From Hymenobacter sp. BT18 (GTDB lineage Bacteria; Bacteroidota; Bacteroidia; Cytophagales; Hymenobacteraceae): a stretch of DNA of 64,000 bases. Location: assembly GCF_012273015.1 (NCBI RefSeq), contig NZ_CP050954.1, forward strand, positions 2,046,001 to 2,110,000. Direction: 5' to 3'. A program made the position numbers and the translations under genes. This document shows, in pieces, positions 61,449 to 64,000 of this stretch; the first letter of the stretch is position 1; every line of letters begins with the position of its first letter. Below the pieces are notes generated by a model that was not told the DNA's origin, ran no database searches, and worked only from the letters and a program-made list of their open reading frames with translations.

Positions 61449-62177
61449 GTGAATTTTCGTTTTCTTCTTGTTGCTACGCTGGCTGCTTTTGCCGCTCCTG
61501 CGGCCGTTGCGCAAAGTCCAAACCACGGCAAACGCCACTATAACCACCAGTCCCGACCTTATTACCGCGGCCCGGTTCGGTTCACATTTGGTGGCGGCAT
61601 CACCTATTACAATGGCGACCTGACCGGCTCCCTTGCCGAAAACTTTATCGGCCCCGCTATCAGCGCCGGGGTGCTCTACAAGCTTTATCCGGGCCTGCAG
61701 GTGGGGGGCGAGTTTACTTATTTTCAGCTAGGCGCCAAAGACCAGTTACCTTCCCGCGGACTGGCTTTCCGGGGCCGGAATGCCTCCCTGATTGCGCAGG
61801 CCCGCCTGAGTCTCCTGCGCGACCCCGCCGACTTTTCGGATGGCACGGGCGTACCGGCGGTAATCAAACCCTACCTGCGCTTTGGCGTGGGAGCACTGCT
61901 GTATAGCCCGGAGTCCTACCAGGGCACCGAGCGCCCCACCAGTAACACCAACTTTGGCTCCCCCGAGCGCAACGACTACCCCGCCACCGCCCTGATTGCC
62001 CCGGTGGGACTGGGCCTGTCGGTGCGAGCTTCCCGTCGGGTAAGCGTCGCCCTGGAGGGTACTTACTTCTTCACCACCACCGACCACCTTGACGATGTAA
62101 GCACCCGTGCCAATCCGGCCCGCAATGATGGCTATGGCCTTCTGGAACTTAAAGCAGAATACGCCTTACGCCCGTAA
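61449..62177 (+). CDS. Outer-membrane beta-barrel, PorG/DUF6089-like
   Basis: 242 residues from a GTG start (61449) that gives a good signal peptide ending AVAQ (about 22). The mature part begins VRFTFGGGITYYNGDLTG, a pattern of Bacteroidota DUF6089/PorG-type barrels, then LYPGLQVGGEFTYFQLGAKD, PYLRFGVGALLYSPESYQG, and ends in YGLLELKAEYALRP, a typical last strand. PorG is part of the type IX secretion system in some species; whether this paralogue is cannot be told. Confidence 0.78.
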   Translation: MNFRFLLVATLAAFAAPAAVAQSPNHGKRHYNHQSRPYYRGPVRFTFGGGITYYNGDLTGSLAENFIGPAISAGVLYKLYPGLQVGGEFTYFQLGAKDQLPSRGLAFRGRNASLIAQARLSLLRDPADFSDGTGVPAVIKPYLRFGVGALLYSPESYQGTERPTSNTNFGSPERNDYPATALIAPVGLGLSVRASRRVSVALEGTYFFTTTDHLDDVSTRANPARNDGYGLLELKAEYALRP

Positions 62178-62206
62178 GGCAGCAGCTGAGGAAGTTACTA
62201 CTAAAC

Positions 62207-62247
62207 AGAAAAAAGGGCCTTCACCAATGGTAAAGGCCCTTTTTTCT
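62207..62247. terminator. Hairpin terminator between the barrel and M4 protease genes
   Basis: 15-bp stem AGAAAAAAGGGCCTT / AAGGCCCTTTTTTCT with an 11-base loop, between convergent genes. Confidence 0.92.
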
Positions 62248-62263
62248 TAAGAGAAGCCGTTAG

Positions 62264-64000
62264 TTATTTCTTCTCGAAACGCTGACGGAAGGTTTGCTCT
62301 CCGTCGCTGGCCGATACGATGTACAGGCCCTGCGCCAGGCGGCTGATATCCAGCGTGCCGTTGCCGTTGTAGCGGGCACCGCTTACCGTAGCGCCGCGCA
62401 TGTCAACCACGCGCACGTTGCTCAGCGAACCAGCGTGACGCAACGAGAGCGTCAGCTCATTGGTAGCCGGCACCGGGAATACATCCAGCCCTTTAACGGC
62501 AGCCACGATACCCGTATTAACGGCAGGTGCCGACGTAGTGCCGGAAGCGGCCAGTGCAGCTGCTGAGCCTACGCCTACGGCGTACCAGGCGTTGGTCACG
62601 GAGGTTACCTGCGTAGAGCCGGCCCCGTACAAGTCGGTAGCGGCCTGAATGCTGGCCGTGCGGGCGTTGGCGTAGGTGGCCGACGCCGTGAGGTACACGC
62701 TTTCTGTGCGGAAGGCAATTTTAGCGGCGGCATCCATGCCCAGGCCCGTTACCGAGAAGCTCTGACCTTTTTCGTTGGTGCCGGTTTTGCCCTGGGCAAT
62801 CAGGTAGAACCAGTAGTTGAGTACCCCCGAGTTCGTGTGCACGCCGCCGTTGTCGGAAGTACCCGTGTACCACTTCAGTCCTTTGTAGTAAGCCGGCTGG
62901 CCCAAGGAGTTCGGGTCGCTCATGGAGCGCAGGGCTACCTGCTGCTTGTCGATTTCCTCGCCGATGAGCCAGGTGTTCTTAGCCTTCACTCCACCGGAGG
63001 TAGCGCCCAGGTTCGATACGGCATACGCCTCCACGGCAGCCCCCCAGATGTCGGAGAAGCCTTCGTTCATAGCGCCCGACTCGTTGGAGTAGACCAGGTT
63101 AGCGGTGTTTTCGCACACGGCGTGGCCGATTTCGTGGCCGCAAACGTCCAGCGAGGTCAGGGGGCGGAAGCGCGTGGCCCCGTCGCCGTAGGTCATTACC
63201 GAACCGTTCCAGTAGGCATTTTCGTAGCTGCGGCCGTAGTGCACGTAGCTCTTGATTTTGGCGCCGGCGTTATCGTACGAGTTGCGGCCATGCACGTTTT
63301 TCCAGTAGTCGTACGTGGCCTGGGCCCCAAAGTGCGCGTCGCCGGCCACATTGTCGAAGCTGGCGTTATTGTATTCGGCGGCCGTCCAGTTGTTGTCGGC
63401 GTCGATGAAGTCTACGGCCCGGCTGTACTGCTGGCCCTTCTTCATGTTGTAGGTTTCGATGCCGAGGCCACGCGTCAGCTCCCGCAGGCGGTAGCCACCC
63501 GTTGCCGTTTCGTCGGCCAGGGAGCGGCTACCGCTGTAGGCGGTAGCAAACGTAGCAGTAGCCCCAGCGTGCTTGATGATGTCGTTTTTCAGGACGATTT
63601 CACCCGAGCGGGCATCTACGTAGATAAGAGCGCGGCTCACGGGCGCCTGGGCATATACGTCGAACTTGTAGGCCAGGGTCGGCTTGCCGGCCGAAGCGCC
63701 TCGGCCCAGCTCGTTGCGCACAATCACCAACTCCCCTTTGGGCTTGTAGCTGGCCTTGGGGTTGCTGGTTTCCTTCCGCAGATGGGCCTCTTCTTCGGCA
63801 TCCTGCCACATAAACTTATCGGCGCCTACGAAGGCCGTAGCCCGGGCCAGGGCCTGTGCTTCCGACAGGGCGGGCGCCGTGCTTACTTTTTCCAGCCCCC
63901 GCTCCAAGCGGCCGTTGATTACTTCGACGGCCCCCTGACGGGCGTGCAGCAGGTAAGCTCCGTGCTCTACTTTGTAGCCTTTGTAGTACTGCTGGTAACG
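62264..64000 (-). CDS. Thermolysin-like M4 metalloprotease with type IX secretion signal (5' end beyond window)
   Basis: The visible 578 residues start inside the propeptide (RYQQYYKGYKVEHGAYLLHA, the FTP domain) and the frame stays open to the right edge, so the start lies outside. Then PepSY-like propeptide (ALIYVDARSGEIVLKN), the M4 catalytic domain with CGHEIGHAVCEN (zinc HExxH, codons 63122-63136), NEGFSDIWGAA (third ligand Glu) and DNGGVHTNSGVLNYWFYL, and a C-terminal domain GLDVFPVPATNELTLSL to FRQRFEKK of the T9SS type A kind. A secreted zinc endopeptidase that is exported across the outer membrane by the type IX system. Confidence 0.95.
   Translation of the reverse strand, partial: RYQQYYKGYKVEHGAYLLHARQGAVEVINGRLERGLEKVSTAPALSEAQALARATAFVGADKFMWQDAEEEAHLRKETSNPKASYKPKGELVIVRNELGRGASAGKPTLAYKFDVYAQAPVSRALIYVDARSGEIVLKNDIIKHAGATATFATAYSGSRSLADETATGGYRLRELTRGLGIETYNMKKGQQYSRAVDFIDADNNWTAAEYNNASFDNVAGDAHFGAQATYDYWKNVHGRNSYDNAGAKIKSYVHYGRSYENAYWNGSVMTYGDGATRFRPLTSLDVCGHEIGHAVCENTANLVYSNESGAMNEGFSDIWGAAVEAYAVSNLGATSGGVKAKNTWLIGEEIDKQQVALRSMSDPNSLGQPAYYKGLKWYTGTSDNGGVHTNSGVLNYWFYLIAQGKTGTNEKGQSFSVTGLGMDAAAKIAFRTESVYLTASATYANARTASIQAATDLYGAGSTQVTSVTNAWYAVGVGSAAALAASGTTSAPAVNTGIVAAVKGLDVFPVPATNELTLSLRHAGSLSNVRVVDMRGATVSGARYNGNGTLDISRLAQGLYIVSASDGEQTFRQRFEKK

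Overview
The window looks like chromosome from a high-GC member of the Bacteroidota, most likely Hymenobacter or a close relative in the Cytophagales. The reasons are: promoters of the TAnnTTTG type and no obvious Shine-Dalgarno sequences; a secreted M4 protease with a type IX secretion C-terminal domain; an epimerase-type threonine dehydrogenase paired with Kbl; BshC (bacillithiol synthesis); stand-alone MnmD; and the small Bacteroidota marker genes DUF4295 and DUF5522 near ribosomal proteins L33 and L28. No tRNA, rRNA, transposase, integrase or CRISPR array was seen. The genus call is inference.

The outstanding region is 622-12315, eight genes all on the minus strand. In transcription order they are: a vWA-like lipoprotein, a three-helix membrane protein, a low-GC orphan, a tubulin/FtsZ-like GTPase, a 1156-residue HSP70/actin-like ATPase with a 580-residue unknown N-terminus, a signal-peptide/one-TM/proline-rich envelope protein, a MotA/ZorA-like channel subunit with a long cytoplasmic tail, and a MotB/ZorB/OmpA-like partner with the motor aspartate. 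This combines an ion-driven motor, two cytoskeletal-type NTPases and a surface vWA protein. It is neither a flagellar motor nor complete Zorya. It resembles the FtsZ-like/vWA/OmpA 'membrane remodelling' association that I recall from Makarova and Koonin (2010), expanded with an actin-like ATPase and a MotA-like subunit. Four spacers inside it carry large dispersed palindromic repeats. A prolyl oligopeptidase, cut by the window edge, follows it.

The rest is a mosaic of housekeeping and lineage genes. 12.5-20 kb: a sugar-nucleotide transferase, a LemA-TPM-TPM operon, a DEDDh exonuclease, a DUF1684 protein and DNA polymerase I. 20-34 kb: lipoproteins, DoxX, TerC, a patatin, the Kbl/Tdh threonine-to-glycine pair, BrkB, RlmN and a thioesterase. 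34-45 kb: MnmD, a DUF2157/GDYXXLXY operon, an orphan ExbD, 5-FTHF cyclo-ligase, BshC, a PhyH-like dioxygenase, RimO, an acyltransferase and FtsY. 46-53 kb: DUF4295-L33 and L28, separated by a DUF5602 lipoprotein and an M24 peptidase, then DUF5522, ornithine aminotransferase and a GT87 transferase. 53-64 kb: small lipoproteins, HemB, a 21-bp minisatellite at the 3' end of an APC permease, a ZnT9-like CDF transporter, a clan GH-A hydrolase followed by a one-HKD PLD protein and Ogt, a TPR protein, a PorG-like barrel and the M4 protease, which runs off the right edge.

Starts were chosen from signal peptides, family alignment by eye and ATG codons. GC remarks are by eye. Family names come from motif recognition without any database search.
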